The notes under the pieces are model-generated. The model was given only the letters and a program-made list of their open reading frames with translations. It made no database searches and had not been told where the DNA came from. Source: CAYXVJ01 sp050309435 (GTDB lineage: Bacteria > Bacillota > Clostridia > Saccharofermentanales > Fastidiosipilaceae). From it: a stretch of 63,593 bases of DNA. The stretch spans positions 1 to 63,593 of the forward strand of contig JBNRMJ010000030.1 in assembly GCA_050309435.1 (NCBI GenBank). Reading direction: 5' to 3'. Made by a program: the position numbers and the translations under genes. How positions within the stretch are numbered: the first letter of the stretch is position 1; each line of letters starts with the position of its first letter. Shown in pieces: positions 43,380-51,331 of the stretch.

Positions 43380-43765
43380 ACGTCTGTTTCGTCCTTCAAG
43401 CGTGCCACGCACTCGATCTCTACTTTTCCTCCCCTTGGCAAAGCTGCAACCGCAACGCAGGATCGGGCCGGTTTGGCGGCAGTAAAGAATTCGCCGTAAA
43501 TCTCGTTTACCAAGGCAAAGTCAGCCATATCGGTCAGAAAAACGGTTGTTTTGACCACATCCGATGTCCGGGCACCTGCCGCTTCCAGAATAACGGCCAG
43601 ATTCGTCAGAGCATGTCTGGTTTGAAGCTCGACGGATGCCGGGATTTCTCCCGTGGCCGTGTCGATGCCCAGTTGACCCGAGGTAAAGAGAAAGCCGCCT
43701 GCCTCGACGGCCTGGGAATAAGGGCCGATAGCAGCAGGTGCTGCTTCTGTATGAATCATTTTCAT
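43376..43765 (-). CDS. ridA: RidA family enamine/imine deaminase
   Basis: A 129-aa trimer-forming protein that hydrolyses reactive 2-aminoacrylate-type enamines. The signature GPYSQAV, FTSGQLG, the catalytic Arg in KPARSCVAVAALPRGGKVEIECVA and the Glu in that stretch are present. GGAGG lies 10 bases upstream of the ATG. It is the first gene of a two-gene operon with the GH95 hydrolase, an unusual partner. Confidence 0.92.
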   Translation of the reverse strand: MKMIHTEAAPAAIGPYSQAVEAGGFLFTSGQLGIDTATGEIPASVELQTRHALTNLAVILEAAGARTSDVVKTTVFLTDMADFALVNEIYGEFFTAAKPARSCVAVAALPRGGKVEIECVARLKDETDV

Positions 43766-43946
43766 CTTAGATAAACCTCCGAGTGCCGTACATTTGCCAA
43801 AATCGCAATCAAATCGAGCAATATGCGAAATTCAAGCCATATGCAACAGCGTTTTCTGATCTTTTTATATATAAAGAATATAAGAGTAGTATACCAGAGC
43901 AGATCTCTATCCAAGAATAAGATCCACGAATAAGCGAGGTCGACAG

Positions 43947-44786
43947 ATGAAAAGCAGATCGATGAAACGAATCATTCAGTTGACGACGGCTTTCTCCTTT
44001 CTTCTCATGGTTGTCGTTAATGCTTTGGCCAATACCCTGCCGATTAACGGTGTTACGACCGGAGAGGTATCAGATCGATACGAGAACTTGTTTGCGCCTG
44101 CGGGCTTCACCTTTGCGATTTGGGGAGTTATCTATATAACCCTTCTTTTATACGTTCTCTTCCAGTTTGGCATCTTTCGCAGCACGAAGCGCGTCAGTAA
44201 GCGGATGATGCTCAAGCAAGTCGATCTGGCATTTATCGTTTCCTGCTGGGTGAACGTCTTTTGGCTTTTATCCTGGCACTATGATATGATATTTGTTAGC
44301 CTTTTACTGATGCTGCTCTTATTGCTGCTTTTGATTCGCATTACACGCGTGATTCAACGCGAGCGTCTGAGCAAGCGGGAGTACTTCCTGGTGAAACTTC
44401 CATTTAGCCTTTATTTCGGCTGGATCACGGTCGCCGCCATCGCCAATGCCACAACCTGGCTGGTATCTGAAAATTGGCAGCGTTGGGGCGTATCCGAAGA
44501 GATCTGGACCGTCATTGTATTGCTCGTCGGAGCCGTAATTTTACTTTTGACTTGCATCCGCGATATGAACTGGCTAATTAGCCTCGTGGCCGTTTGGGCC
44601 TATGCGGGTATTTTATACACGCACATCTCCCCTGGCGCTTACGACGGTGAACATATGGAAATCATTGTCGTTCTCATGCTTTGTCTCTTGCTCTTTACGG
44701 CGGCGGGAATCTGGACTTTTTCGCGCAGTTTACTAAATGCCTTTCCGGGAAAGTATCCTCGAAAAGTTTCGCCACAGCCTAAATAA
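43947..44786 (+). CDS. TspO/MBR-related multi-span membrane protein
   Basis: A 279-aa membrane protein with about eight spans. The start LANTLPINGVTTGEVSDRYENLFAPAGFTFAIWGVIY is typical of the long 'tryptophan-rich sensory protein' group related to TspO. TspO itself binds porphyrins and cholesterol-like ligands; the role of these longer forms is unknown. GAGGT precedes the ATG by 7 bases. It is divergent from ridA and sits before alanine dehydrogenase. Confidence 0.7.
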   Translation: MKSRSMKRIIQLTTAFSFLLMVVVNALANTLPINGVTTGEVSDRYENLFAPAGFTFAIWGVIYITLLLYVLFQFGIFRSTKRVSKRMMLKQVDLAFIVSCWVNVFWLLSWHYDMIFVSLLLMLLLLLLLIRITRVIQRERLSKREYFLVKLPFSLYFGWITVAAIANATTWLVSENWQRWGVSEEIWTVIVLLVGAVILLLTCIRDMNWLISLVAVWAYAGILYTHISPGAYDGEHMEIIVVLMLCLLLFTAAGIWTFSRSLLNAFPGKYPRKVSPQPK

Positions 44787-44864
44787 GTTTCACCGGGCTT
44801 AACTCCGTTTTTCGAGCGGCATCGGTAATCCATCCCTTTTAGAAGATATGAACAGGAGAACATT

Positions 44865-45983
44865 ATGAAAATAGCTTCGGTCCGAGAAATCAAAAACAAT
44901 GAAAACCGTGTCGGTCTTACGCCGGATAATGTGCGCGAATATATTCGTCACGGACACAGCGTAACGATCGAAGCCGGCGCCGGTGCCGGATCGGGTTTCA
45001 GCGACGAAGCATATATAGAAGCAGGAGCCCGTATTACAAGCAATACCGCAGAGATCTGGAACGAAGCCGATCTCATGATCAAGGTCAAAGAACCTCTGGA
45101 AGAGGAATATGTCTATCTTCATCCCGATTTGATCCTCTTTACTTACTTGCACCTGGCAGCAAACGAATCACTGACGAGAGCCCTGGCGCAGAGCGGCTGT
45201 ACGGCCATCGCCTATGAAACCATCCGCGACCGGGACAACTCTCTTCCTCTGCTTAAACCCATGAGCGAAATTGCGGGACGTCTGGCCGTTATCTCGGGCA
45301 GTTATTACCTTCAGAAAGCAAACGGCGGATCCGGTATCCTGCTGGGCAGTCTGCCCGGTCTTATTCGTCCCAAAGTCACCATTCTGGGTGCGGGCGTCGC
45401 CGGAGCCGCAGCCCTGAGACTTGCCGAAGGATTCGGAGCCGACTGTCAGATCCTCGATATCAACATCGCCCGTCTGGTCGAGCTGGATAAAGAATACAGC
45501 GGTAAAGTCACAACGATCTACTCCACGCCGGAAAGCGTTCAAATGGCCCTGGCCGTGTCGGATCTGGTGATCGGAACCGTCTTGATACCGGGTTCCCGCG
45601 CACCCAAGCTGATCAAAAAAGAATACCTGAAGCAGATGAAAGCCGGCAGCGTCATTGTTGACGTGGCCATCGATCAGGGCGGCTGCACGGAAGTCTCCCG
45701 GCCGACCACATACGATAACCCAACCTACATCGTGGACGACATTATCATGTACTGCGTCAGCAATATGCCCGGAAGCGTGCCTTATTCGTCGACACTGGCT
45801 CTGACAAACGCCACCCTGGCTTACGGCCTGGCCATCGCCGATCACGGTCTGGCCGCGGCAATAGAGCGCCTGCCCGGCCTTCGTCCGGGCATCAATGTCT
45901 GCAGCGGTCACATTACCTCGGAGAGTGTCGCTAAAAGCTTCGACATGGACTATAAAGAACTCGATTTCGTAAACATTCTGTGA
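44865..45983 (+). CDS. ald: Alanine dehydrogenase
   Basis: A 372-aa NAD-dependent enzyme interconverting L-alanine and pyruvate with ammonia. Visible are the N-terminal signature KNNENRVGLTP, substrate residues Lys in MIKVKEP and His in TYLHLAAN, the NAD fold GAGVAGAAAL, and Asp in VDVAIDQGG. Length is normal. AACAGGAGAAC precedes the ATG. It probably works in amino acid fermentation or nitrogen balance. No coupled genes. Confidence 0.96.
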   Translation: MKIASVREIKNNENRVGLTPDNVREYIRHGHSVTIEAGAGAGSGFSDEAYIEAGARITSNTAEIWNEADLMIKVKEPLEEEYVYLHPDLILFTYLHLAANESLTRALAQSGCTAIAYETIRDRDNSLPLLKPMSEIAGRLAVISGSYYLQKANGGSGILLGSLPGLIRPKVTILGAGVAGAAALRLAEGFGADCQILDINIARLVELDKEYSGKVTTIYSTPESVQMALAVSDLVIGTVLIPGSRAPKLIKKEYLKQMKAGSVIVDVAIDQGGCTEVSRPTTYDNPTYIVDDIIMYCVSNMPGSVPYSSTLALTNATLAYGLAIADHGLAAAIERLPGLRPGINVCSGHITSESVAKSFDMDYKELDFVNIL

Positions 45984-45999
45984 TCGTATGCTTTGGATT

Positions 46000-46027
46000 T
46001 GCGCTTAAAATTCTATAGCTTTATAAT
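46000..46027 (+). promoter_or_regulatory. Candidate promoter of the DUF1232 gene
   Basis: TTGCGC and TATAAT lie 16 bases apart, 75 bases before the DUF1232 start codon. Confidence 0.45.
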
Positions 46028-46101
46028 TGTAAAGTGCCTGCTGCGTAAAGCAAAGATATTTTCCGCTTGATAAAGGCGTTACATGTAAAGGAAGAAGAAA
46101 G

Positions 46102-46392
46102 ATGAAATCTGGAAACAACTCGTTTTGGACCAAGTTGATGTTTGTCCTCTCGTTGTTTACGGCGGTTTCACCCATCGATGCCCTGCCGGATATCATTCCG
46201 ATCCTGGGCCAGATCGATGATGCGATCGCCATTCCTCTGATGATTCTGCTGGGCGTTAAGATGCTGTATGGCAGAAGACAAAGAAGAAACAATGTACAAG
46301 AGGAATCGCATCATCAGGAACATCGCGGTTTTGAAAACGCGAAATATGCCGGCGAGGATTTAGGCGGCGAAAGTTTCAACAATCCGAATTAA
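46102..46392 (+). CDS. DUF1232 (YkvA-like) small membrane protein
   Basis: A 96-aa protein whose core SPIDALPDIIPILGQIDDAIAIPL is the DUF1232 signature, followed by a second hydrophobic stretch and a charged, His/Glu-rich tail. It probably sits in the membrane by two short helices. The family has no proven function. AAGGAAGAAG precedes the ATG. It has its own promoter-like sequence and a terminator, so it is monocistronic. Confidence 0.85.
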   Translation: MKSGNNSFWTKLMFVLSLFTAVSPIDALPDIIPILGQIDDAIAIPLMILLGVKMLYGRRQRRNNVQEESHHQEHRGFENAKYAGEDLGGESFNNPN

Positions 46393-46402
46393 GCCATCCA
46401 TA

Positions 46403-46434
46403 AATCCCTGCCGGTGGAAACGGCGGGGATTTTT
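46403..46434 (+). terminator. Intrinsic terminator after DUF1232 gene
   Basis: AATCCCTGCCG pairs with CGGCGGGGATT (one wobble, 7-base loop) followed by TTTT. Confidence 0.85.
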
Positions 46435-46447
46435 ATGTAACACGCAC

Positions 46448-46480
46448 AGAATTGACTATTTGTCAATTCTGGGTTAATGT
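46448..46480 (+). promoter_or_regulatory. Promoter overlapped by inverted repeat AGAATTGAC-N5-GTCAATTCT
   Basis: A perfect 9-bp inverted repeat (46448-46470) covers the -35 box of a good promoter, TTGACT-17-TAATGT (46452-46457 and 46475-46480). The position is that of a repressor operator. The following 5' leader of the YflT-like gene is long, about 135 bases, and contains a GGCCTC/GAGGCC hairpin (46545-46568). Confidence 0.55.
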
Positions 46481-46621
46481 TAATTTATTAGCGAATATTG
46501 TATGTATCACGAAGCCGCAGTTTTTAGCATATCGTATCTATAGGCCTCTTCACAGGCCGCGAGGCCCGGAAGAATCAGAAACTTTAGTTTTTCATGAATC
46601 CAGGAACGAAGGGAGAAGATC

Positions 46622-46933
46622 ATGCAGAAGAAGTTACATGGTACGTATATTTCCATCGATACGGCCAAAGCCGCCGTTACCAGCCTGCTGGCGAATGGAT
46701 ATGACAAGTCGGATATCACGCTTCTGGCCAGTTCACTCATCGCCGATGAGCTGACCGATGCCACCCACATCCAGGTTATTTCCGATCCCGGACACGACAA
46801 CGGCGCTTCTGGACTGAAAAAGATCAAGTCTCTATTCAAGAAAGGCGAGGAAGCGGAGGATAACGATCCCTACAACGCTTATAAAGAGGATGTCGCTCAC
46901 GGCAAGATCGTCGTTCTGGTCGATGAGAAATAA
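46622..46933 (+). CDS. YflT-like (general stress protein 17M domain) protein
   Basis: A 103-aa soluble protein. It opens with the pattern GTYISIDTAKAAVTSLLANGYDKSDITLLAS, the beta-alpha-beta unit of the heat-induced YflT/GSP17M domain, followed by a Lys-Lys linker and a short acidic end. Members are general stress proteins in Bacillus with unknown biochemistry. GAAGGGAGAAG lies just before the ATG. Its promoter contains a palindrome that may make expression conditional. Confidence 0.75.
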   Translation: MQKKLHGTYISIDTAKAAVTSLLANGYDKSDITLLASSLIADELTDATHIQVISDPGHDNGASGLKKIKSLFKKGEEAEDNDPYNAYKEDVAHGKIVVLVDEK

Positions 46934-46980
46934 CGGATAAATCAAGATACCCGTGCTCGAATAACAGAGACGCGAAAACG

Positions 46981-47010
46981 AAATGGATCCCGCTTTCGGG
47001 ATCCATTTTT
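46981..47010 (+). terminator. Intrinsic terminator after stress protein
   Basis: A perfect 12-bp stem AAATGGATCCCG / CGGGATCCATTT with a CTTT loop and TTTTT end. Confidence 0.92.
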
Positions 47011-47020
47011 CATATCAAAC

Positions 47021-47072
47021 TCCCCCGGCCGCCGTACTGATCTTTTCATCAGATGCTGCTTGCCGGGGGAGT
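47021..47072 (-). terminator. Probable terminator of the uracil permease gene
   Basis: CTCCCCCGGC pairs with GCCGGGGGAG around a 32-base arm that itself holds CTGAT/ATCAG. On the minus strand only a short TTT follows, so efficiency may be modest. Confidence 0.65.
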
Positions 47073-47111
47073 CTTCGATTAGTGTTTACATTAACTTTTT
47101 TAACTGCCTGA

Positions 47112-48458
47112 TTAGTCTTCGTAACCCTTGTCTGTGCGTCCGATGCTAAGCAGCAGGTTCATGACGATTCCAACCAGCGAGGCTGTGGCGATGGCCGGCA
47201 GCTTGGCGTTGAAGAAAGGAATCATGCCGCCTTCGAAACCGAAGGATCCGCCGATACCGATGATCATGATGACCGCGATGATGGCCAGGTTTCTGGAGTC
47301 GAAGAGGTCAACCTTACGGCTGAGCATGATCGAGATACCCTGTGCGCCGATAACGCCGAAGAGGTAGATGGTCGCGCCGCCGATAACCGGTGCGGGGATG
47401 CTGCCGATCAGCTTCGAGATCGGGCTGAGGAAGGAGATCGCCATCGCGATGATTGCGGCTACACCCAGAACGGACGAGGAGAAGTTTCTGGTAATGGACT
47501 GTGTGCTGAGGTTTTCGCCGTAGTTTGTGCCGGCAGGACCGCCGATCGAAGCAGAGACGATATCGCCGATGCCGTCACCGACCAGGTTCAGCCAGAGCTT
47601 GTCCTTGATGCCGTAGGAGCCTTTACCTTTTTGAGAGGCGAGGTGATCAACATAGATGTCGAGCTGATAGAGGTGAGCCGTGGACTCGGGAATCGTCGCG
47701 ATCGCGATGGGCATGATAGCCAGGACAGCGGCGAAGTTAGGTGTCGGGAATGTGAAGTGAGGAGTCTGCAGCAATTCGCCCTGGAAAGCGGCGGCGAAGT
47801 CAACCATGCCGAACGCCAGGCTGGCGAGGTAGCCGACCACGATTCCCAGAAGAATCGAGACCTGACCGAGTGTGCCTTTCAGATAAACCGAGAAGAATAC
47901 CGTCGCGATCAAGGTGATCAGAGCAACTGTCCAGCTCGGACCGTTACCGAATGTCGTGTTAATACCCGAAGCATCGGACATCGCGCTTCCGGCCAGAGAC
48001 AATCCGATGACCAGTGCGATCGAACCCGTGATCGTAGGGGGTAAAACGCGCTCGATCTTCTTGGCACCGAAGCCCTTGATGATCAGACCAACCGCAATCG
48101 AGACGAAACCCGACATCACAATACCGAACTGAGCCTGAGAGATCAGATGGTCCGGGGCCACACCGCTTTCCCACACCGCAGCCGAGCCTGTGATCGAGAC
48201 GATGGCCGTGATATAAGAGAAGCTCGAGCCGTAGTAGAGCGGCAGCGCACCCTTGTTGATGAAGAGAATGATGAGAGTAGCCAAACCACTGGCAAATATC
48301 GTGGTCGAGATATGGAAGCCGGTTAAGATAGCTACCAGGATGGTTGCAGGGAACATGACCAGAAGTTGCTGTAACGCAAAAACGATCAGTTTGCCTGTTG
48401 TGGGTCGTTCATTCGGAAGATATCCGATGACTGCACCTCGTTTGGAATCAATTTTCAT
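47112..48458 (-). CDS. uraA: Uracil permease (NCS2 family)
   Basis: A 448-aa, 14-span proton-coupled nucleobase transporter. The uracil-type features are the FPATILVAILTGFH start, the middle segment AIATIPESTAHLYQLD with the key Glu, and GGPAGTNYGENLSTQSITRN. ATG 48458 has AGGAGGAGG upstream; the in-frame codons before it belong to the leader. The leader carries a PyrR-type attenuator, so uptake is likely shut when UMP/UTP is plentiful. It is monocistronic. Confidence 0.95.
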   Translation of the reverse strand: MKIDSKRGAVIGYLPNERPTTGKLIVFALQQLLVMFPATILVAILTGFHISTTIFASGLATLIILFINKGALPLYYGSSFSYITAIVSITGSAAVWESGVAPDHLISQAQFGIVMSGFVSIAVGLIIKGFGAKKIERVLPPTITGSIALVIGLSLAGSAMSDASGINTTFGNGPSWTVALITLIATVFFSVYLKGTLGQVSILLGIVVGYLASLAFGMVDFAAAFQGELLQTPHFTFPTPNFAAVLAIMPIAIATIPESTAHLYQLDIYVDHLASQKGKGSYGIKDKLWLNLVGDGIGDIVSASIGGPAGTNYGENLSTQSITRNFSSSVLGVAAIIAMAISFLSPISKLIGSIPAPVIGGATIYLFGVIGAQGISIMLSRKVDLFDSRNLAIIAVIMIIGIGGSFGFEGGMIPFFNAKLPAIATASLVGIVMNLLLSIGRTDKGYED

Positions 48459-48485
48459 ATTATGCCTCCTCCTAAGTTTGTGCAT

Positions 48486-48586
48486 AAAAAAAGCACCAAG
48501 CCGATGATGCAGAGAGAAGGCACGCAAGCCGAAGCCGCGTAGCTAGAATATTTTTACCATTCATGCAAGCCTTACAAGTCTCTCTG
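48486..48586 (-). promoter_or_regulatory. PyrR-type transcription attenuator
   Basis: The leader RNA contains CAGAGAGACTTGTAAGG (complement 48570-48586), close to the PyrR-binding consensus around CCAGAGAGGCTTGCAAGG. Downstream is a terminator: GCATCA pairs with TGGTGC (complements 48505-48510 and 48493-48498) followed by T7. CAGAGAGA of the PyrR site can instead pair with TCTCTCTG (complement 48510-48517), which abuts the terminator arm, forming the antiterminator. Confidence 0.8.
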
Positions 48587-48610
48587 TACCTGTTTAAAGT
48601 CTTCTACCCT

Positions 48611-48638
48611 ATTGTCTTTATTTTCGGAGCCTTGTCAA
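48611..48638 (-). promoter_or_regulatory. Promoter of the uracil permease gene
   Basis: On the minus strand TTGACA (perfect consensus) and GACAAT are 16 bases apart, about 25 bases upstream of the PyrR-binding sequence. Confidence 0.65.
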
Positions 48639-48690
48639 TAGCTTTCACCTCAATATTTCAAAAAAGGCAAAATAGTACTCAAAGAAGTAA

Positions 48691-48723
48691 GAAAATCCCC
48701 GTAAATCTGATGGATTCACGAGG
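48691..48723 (-). terminator. Terminator of the broken CAP-domain gene
   Basis: On the minus strand CCTCGTGAATC pairs with GATTTACGGGG (wobbles included, 5-base loop), followed by ATTTTCTT. Confidence 0.6.
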
Positions 48724-48741
48724 AATTCTGTTTAGAAATAA

Positions 48742-49069
48742 TCAGCCGATGAATAACTGCGTGATAAATGCGAGGCCCTCACTGACGGTATAGCCCACAC
48801 CCATGCTCTTAAAAGCGCCGTTCAGAATGTTGGCCCGATGCCCGGGAGAGTCCATCCACCTCAATGACTCTTGTCTGAGCGGCCGCAGCCAGTCCTGCAC
48901 CCGGTGCCGCCAATGGCGCCAGACCATGTTTCGCACGCTCTTCGTTGGTGTAGCGCAGGACATCCGCTTTATACTGTTCCGCACTGTTCCCCGGCGTCGG
49001 GGCGACAGTAACAGCTGGTATCGGAGTTGCCGTAGGATTTACTGTGGCAGATAAGATACCTGCATTCAA
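48742..49069 (-). pseudogene. CAP/SCP-domain protein remnant with internal deletion
   Basis: One frame (from TTG 49069) gives a Pro/Thr-rich linker then AEQYKADVLRYTNEERAKHGLAPLAA and AAAAQTRVIE, the start of a CAP (SCP/TAPS, PR-1-like) domain. A different frame gives the end of the same domain, WMDSPGHRANILNGAFKSMGVGY, to a stop at 48742. The usual middle (His-containing FSHxRPDG and GENIA segments, about 50-60 residues) is missing at the junction near 48865-48875, and the frame shifts there. The N-terminal secretion signal is also absent. This is an inactivated secreted-protein gene. Confidence 0.75.
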
Positions 49070-49249
49070 ATACCATTGTACTGTAAAAACGCATTGAGGT
49101 TAACAAAGCATCATTCTCAAGTAAAGACAGTATCTTAGTAAAGTCCGGGCATCCGGCTCGGAGAAAACTGCCAGACGGTATAAATGTGCTTTTTATATCG
49201 GAAAAGAACCTTATAATCGAAGTATCGCAGACCAAAGGAGTTCTTGTTC
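49070..49249. other. Spacer without recognised gene
   Basis: AT-rich spacer between the CAP remnant and the ABC operon. On the minus strand a short open stretch (ending VQWYLNAG) joins the remnant but begins after a stop codon, so it is probably former coding DNA. No clear promoter for the ABC operon was found; AAAGGAG at 49234-49240 serves the first ABC gene. Confidence 0.4.
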
Positions 49250-50182
49250 ATGATTGTAGAAGTAAAGAACCTGGTGAAGAGATACGATAAAATTCCGGCG
49301 ATCGATGATCTGTCCCTGTCTGTCGAAAAAGGCGAGATCTTCGGCTTGCTGGGACCCAACGGCTCGGGTAAAACGACCCTGATCAACTGCATTTTGGCTT
49401 TACTGGAGATTCAGGCAGGCCAAATCTCTGTCTTCGGGAAACCCATGAAGCCGGATGCCTATGACATAAAGAGAGACATCGGCATCGTCATGCAGAATGT
49501 CGCCGTCTATCCGGAACTCAGCGTATACGAGAATGTCGATTATTTCTGCGGACTTTATATCAAGGACAAGAAAGTTCGTAAAGAATATGTCGAAGAGGCG
49601 ATCCGCTTTGTCGATTTGGCAGACTACAAGAAGTTTGTTCCAAGGAAGCTTAGCGGCGGTCTGCTCAGACGTCTCAATATCGCCTGCGGAATTGCCCATA
49701 AGCCAAAACTCCTCATCCTGGACGAACCGACCGTCGCGGTTGATCCGCAGAGCCGCAATCACATCCTCGAAGGTATACGGGAGATGAATCGCCGTGGCGC
49801 TACTGTTATTTACACGTCTCACTATATGGAAGAGGTCGAACAGATTTGTTCTCGCATCGCCATCCTGGATAAGGGGAAAGTCATCGCCGAAGGAAGCTCC
49901 GATTCACTCAAGCGCCTGATCGACTACGATGAAAAAGTGGTGCTGCAGGGCGTAACGCCTACACCGGAGCAAGAACAAGCTCTCGGGGAGTTGACGGGTG
50001 TTACCTCCTTTGACAGAACGGATGAAGGGATCAGCATCAAATTCGAAGGACATCAGCGAAATCTGGAACAGCTCCTGGACTTCTGCCGTCGCGAACAGAT
50101 TGATTATTCCGCCGTATATTCGGAACGTCCGAGCTTAAACGATGTTTTCCTGGCCATAACCGGAAAAGATCTCAGAGATTAA
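49250..50182 (+). CDS. ABC exporter ATP-binding protein
   Basis: A 310-aa ATPase of the ABC-2 exporter class (NatA/CcmA-like). Walker A is GPNGSGKTT near residue 36, the signature is LSGGLLRRL, Walker B LLILDEPTVAVD and the switch His is in YTSHYMEE. A C-terminal extension of about 80 residues (after SDSLKRLIDYDEK) is typical of drug or peptide exporters. ATG 49250 follows AAAGGAG. It powers the two permeases encoded next. Confidence 0.92.
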   Translation: MIVEVKNLVKRYDKIPAIDDLSLSVEKGEIFGLLGPNGSGKTTLINCILALLEIQAGQISVFGKPMKPDAYDIKRDIGIVMQNVAVYPELSVYENVDYFCGLYIKDKKVRKEYVEEAIRFVDLADYKKFVPRKLSGGLLRRLNIACGIAHKPKLLILDEPTVAVDPQSRNHILEGIREMNRRGATVIYTSHYMEEVEQICSRIAILDKGKVIAEGSSDSLKRLIDYDEKVVLQGVTPTPEQEQALGELTGVTSFDRTDEGISIKFEGHQRNLEQLLDFCRREQIDYSAVYSERPSLNDVFLAITGKDLRD

Positions 50183-50197
50183 GGCAGGTGAAGCATT

Positions 50198-51331
50198 ATG
50201 TTCAAACACATCTATCTTTATCGTCTGAAAACGCTGACACGGGATCGCGAGACCTTGTTCTGGACGCTCTTCTTCCCCGTCATCTTGGGAACCTTCTTCT
50301 ATCTGGGCTTATCGTCCATCAGTCAGGCTAATCGGTTTGACCCGATCCCCGTGGCAGTCGTCACGGATGCCGCATGGGAAAAAGACGAGGCATTTAAGCA
50401 AACCCTGCGCGCACTGTCCGATGGTGATTCCGCCCTCTTCGAGTTATATGAAGTAAACGAAGCGGAAGCGATCGAGCGTTTGAATGCCGGCGGGATCAGC
50501 GGCTACCTCAAGACAGGCGAAACGCCCGAGCTGATCGTGAACTCATCGAACTTCGGCGCCAGCGTTATCCAAAACTTTCTGAACCGTTACATCCAGACGG
50601 CGGCTGCGGCGCAAGACCTGATTTCCGGCAAGCCCGAACAGGCTCAAGCGATCCTGGCCGACCTGGGCCGTCGGGAGACGTGGATCGAAGATTTACAGCT
50701 TTCGGCCAACGAGGTGGATCCTTTGCTCAATTACTTTTACACCTTGATTGCAATGAGCTGTTTTTACGGCAGTATGATCGGCATGCGGGAAATCAACGAA
50801 ATCCAGGCCAATCAGTCTTCTATGGCCGCTCGTGTGAATGCGGCTCCGACCCGAAAGATCCGGCATTTTGTTTATTCGTCCCTGGCATCGCTAACCATCC
50901 ATTTCCTGCAGATCATGCTCTTGCTCTTATATATTCGATTTATACTCGGTATCGAGTTCGGGCATCAAACGGCTTATATCGTTTTAACCGCCCTGGCCGG
51001 TGCGTTATGCGGCTATACTTACGGCAGCTTCGTGAGCTCCCTGGTCAAAGGCTCGCTCGGTCTGAAGGTGGCCATCCTCATTTCGACCACCATGCTGATG
51101 AGTTTTTTCTCGGGCATGATGTATGCCCCGATGAAACAGATCGTCAAGCACAATCTGCCCTTCCTGGCCTTGAATCCGCTTACTCTAATCACCGATGCCT
51201 TCTTCAGTCTCCATTACTATGAAGGCTACACGCGCTTCGGCAGGTATATGTTCCTTCTGACCGCTTATACCCTTCTTTTCACCCTGCTGACCTATCTGAA
51301 GATCAGGAGGCCGCGATATGCAAGCATTTAA
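50198..51331 (+). CDS. ABC-2 type permease (first)
   Basis: A 377-aa permease with an N-terminal membrane helix (about residues 20-43), a large extracellular domain (about 45-180) and five C-terminal spans. Such NatB/YhfE-like permeases export ions, lipids, drugs or peptides. It ends by overlapping the next permease gene by 14 bases. GGCAGGTG lies before the ATG. The pair likely forms a heterodimer with the ATPase. Confidence 0.88.
   Translation: MFKHIYLYRLKTLTRDRETLFWTLFFPVILGTFFYLGLSSISQANRFDPIPVAVVTDAAWEKDEAFKQTLRALSDGDSALFELYEVNEAEAIERLNAGGISGYLKTGETPELIVNSSNFGASVIQNFLNRYIQTAAAAQDLISGKPEQAQAILADLGRRETWIEDLQLSANEVDPLLNYFYTLIAMSCFYGSMIGMREINEIQANQSSMAARVNAAPTRKIRHFVYSSLASLTIHFLQIMLLLLYIRFILGIEFGHQTAYIVLTALAGALCGYTYGSFVSSLVKGSLGLKVAILISTTMLMSFFSGMMYAPMKQIVKHNLPFLALNPLTLITDAFFSLHYYEGYTRFGRYMFLLTAYTLLFTLLTYLKIRRPRYASI

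Noticed and set aside
45168..45911. A 247-codon open frame on the minus strand opposite alanine dehydrogenase
   Set aside because: Entirely antisense to a convincing enzyme gene with all active-site motifs; no start signal.
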